Assembly (NCBI GenBank): GCA_029207755.1
Contig: JARCOQ010000006.1
Coordinates: 69,848,093 to 69,912,092 of the forward strand
DNA: 64,000 bases
Direction: 5' to 3'
DNA from: Chamaea fasciata
Lineage: Eukaryota; Chordata; Aves; Passeriformes; Sylviidae
Below are positions 62,561 through 64,000 of this stretch, in pieces. The stretch's first letter is position 1. Each line of letters opens with the position of its first letter. The notes under the pieces were generated by a model. It searched no databases and had not been told where the DNA came from. It saw nothing but the letters and a program-made list of their open reading frames with translations. A program made the position numbers and the translations under genes.

Positions 62561-63743
62561 GCAAATGAACTATCCTTCTTTCCTGTCCTAACGTTAATCA
62601 GTCCTGTTTTTCTTGTCTCCAGAAGTGAGCCTGGAGCTCTGTAGCTACCATTTAGAGAAGTATTTTTGTCCCATCATTTCTGAGAGCACATGCCAGTGCA
62701 GACTCAGATAATTGTTGTCCTTGTGAGTCATTTAAATACAAAAATAAACCCCACAGAAGGCCATCATACTCATTTTGTAATATCAGAGTGCTTTTCAAAC
62801 ACATTCTACGCTAATTTTTCCATTTGTTTTACCAAATACACAAGCTGAACTTAACAATTACTTCATGCCAAGTGATTCAGTTTAATTGAAGAGCTTAGAT
62901 CAACAAAATTTACATCACTTGACTGTGCAGTCCACTGTATAACAAGTGTCAAAGTACCATTAGGTACCTTACATAGACGCCACTATAGAGGTCCCATGCT
63001 CTAAGTACCATTACGGTGCTATTGTAACACAGCAGAGGAGGAAGGACTACTCACTGAAGTTCCTATCAACTCCTACTTGACACTTTCCAACATAAAAATT
63101 AACTACTAACAGAGTAAGTGCCAAATTTCATGTTGCCTGTAAATCCCAAGGATGCCCTTGCACTGAGACTCGGATTTCAAACTAAAGCACTTCAACTGCA
63201 TTTCCTAATGGCTGTGTCTTTTTGTGTCTGATAAAAAATGTTTTCTTTTCGGGGCTTTCTGTACTTCTGTCAGCTCAGGATGAATATCCTGTGCTTACAG
63301 AAAACACTTACATGTCATCTTCTCTGCCCAGATCACTCAGACATCTCACTGCAAGCTGTAAAAGCAGCTCTTATAAAAGCAGCTCCTGAGAAATGAGAGC
63401 TGGATTCTGTACTTAAGACCAAGTTTGTTTTCCCCATTTCTGTCCCAGAGTGGCTGAATGGAAAGTTTCAGATGAACAGACTGAGTAAACAAATTTATCT
63501 GAATGCATGACCCACAAACTAAACATGTGTCTCTAATTCCTCCTTGTGATAAATCCAATCTCGGTGACCAAACAACTGAAAATTTAGGCACAAAGTACTC
63601 CGTTTCTATAAGGAACCGATTTGCCACTGAAAAACAACCCTGCATTTGCCATTTCAAACTCTACACACCCCTGAGGCCAGCTGTGAGGCCTTTATTTTGC
63701 ATGTTTGAACCTTTCTTTTGCAGGTTTGCTTGTCTTGTTACAG

Positions 63744-63835
63744 CCCGTGCCACGGGATGGGACACCTTCCACTACACCAGGTTGCTCCAAGCCCCATCCA
63801 AACTGGCCTTGGACACTTCCAGAGATGGGAGAAAG
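63744..63835 (-). mobile_element. CR1 LINE 3' fragment
   Basis: Antisense CR1: 'gggacaccttccactacacc', 'aggttgctccaagccccatc', 'ggccttggacacttccagag'. It lacks the terminal octamers. Confidence 0.9.
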
Positions 63836-64000
63836 AGGATTCTGGAGCTGAGCAGGGTTCAAACTCAGGCAGTGGAACAGTGAGAGAACAGGGCCCTGTG
63901 TGTGCTGCCTGTTGTCCGAATTGCCCTCTCCGAGGAATGGGATCACGCCACCGAGGGAAAAGGCAGAGCCACAGAGACATCTGTAGCAAGACCTCCCAGA

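Larger units (their letters stand above)
62187..64000 (-). other. SLC4A4: SLC4A4 intron 2 (3' part)
   Basis: This runs from the acceptor of exon 3 to the window edge. It contains CR1 copies at 62270-62560 and 63744-63835 and an AT-rich tract with a gtaccattaggtac palindrome at 62954-62967. No exon of NBCe1-B is seen. Confidence 0.85.

Noticed and set aside
62952..63014. Repeated aagtaccatta words and a gtaccattaggtac palindrome
   Set aside because: The repeat is only 11 bases with two copies, within reach of chance in an AT-rich intron.
1..64000. CRISPR arrays, operons, tRNA or rRNA genes, intact retroviral or LINE coding regions
   Set aside because: None was seen. The repeats are truncated CR1 tails and the gene structure is eukaryotic with long introns.

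Overview
The window comes from a vertebrate nuclear genome, almost certainly a bird. Coding sequence is sparse: about 1.95 kb of exon in 64 kb. Exons are separated by long introns with GT/AG junctions, and the introns carry about 20 fragments of CR1 (chicken repeat 1) LINEs, the dominant interspersed repeat of birds. I see no bacterial, viral or organellar genes. The species cannot be told from the sequence.

All recognisable coding sequence belongs to one gene on the minus strand: SLC4A4, the electrogenic Na+/HCO3- cotransporter NBCe1. Reading 5'->3' along the gene (right to left in the window), it starts with an NBCe1-B N-terminal exon (62007-62186). About 31.7 kb further on is a second, alternative 5' end: a TATA-type promoter and start codon for NBCe1-A (ATG at 30472), fused without an intron to the first shared exon (30213-30348). 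Ten further constitutive exons follow at 26444-26604, 23796-23975, 17191-17267, 11553-11710, 7804-7891, 6424-6578, 6015-6128, 4502-4676, 2614-2747 and 45-316. Every exon-exon phase was checked and the reading frame is unbroken. The window covers the whole NBCe1-A N-terminal cytosolic domain and about the first five membrane spans (591 full codons in NBCe1-A numbering). The first exons of NBCe1-B lie beyond 64000 and the rest of the transporter core lies before position 1.

The main point of interest is the alternative-transcript logic. (i) The splice acceptor used by NBCe1-B lies inside the NBCe1-A coding sequence. (ii) Exon 6 carries an internal in-frame donor that would remove exactly nine residues, as in the NBCe1-D/E variants. 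(iii) The following intron holds a strong candidate for an extra 96-bp, phase 1-1, open cassette exon (19331-19426), which would insert 32 residues at the same regulatory linker. (iv) The Thr49 protein kinase A site of mammalian NBCe1-B is proline here.

The remaining sequence is intronic: CR1 copies in both orientations and of differing age, two (CA)n tracts, poly-A runs, a 20-bp minisatellite split by a CR1, and several AT-rich tracts that look like candidate conserved non-coding elements but cannot be confirmed without an alignment. Exon numbers assume that the NBCe1-A promoter lies in intron 3, as described for mammals. Residue numbers with no prefix refer to NBCe1-A of this bird, which is one residue longer than human in the unique N-terminus.
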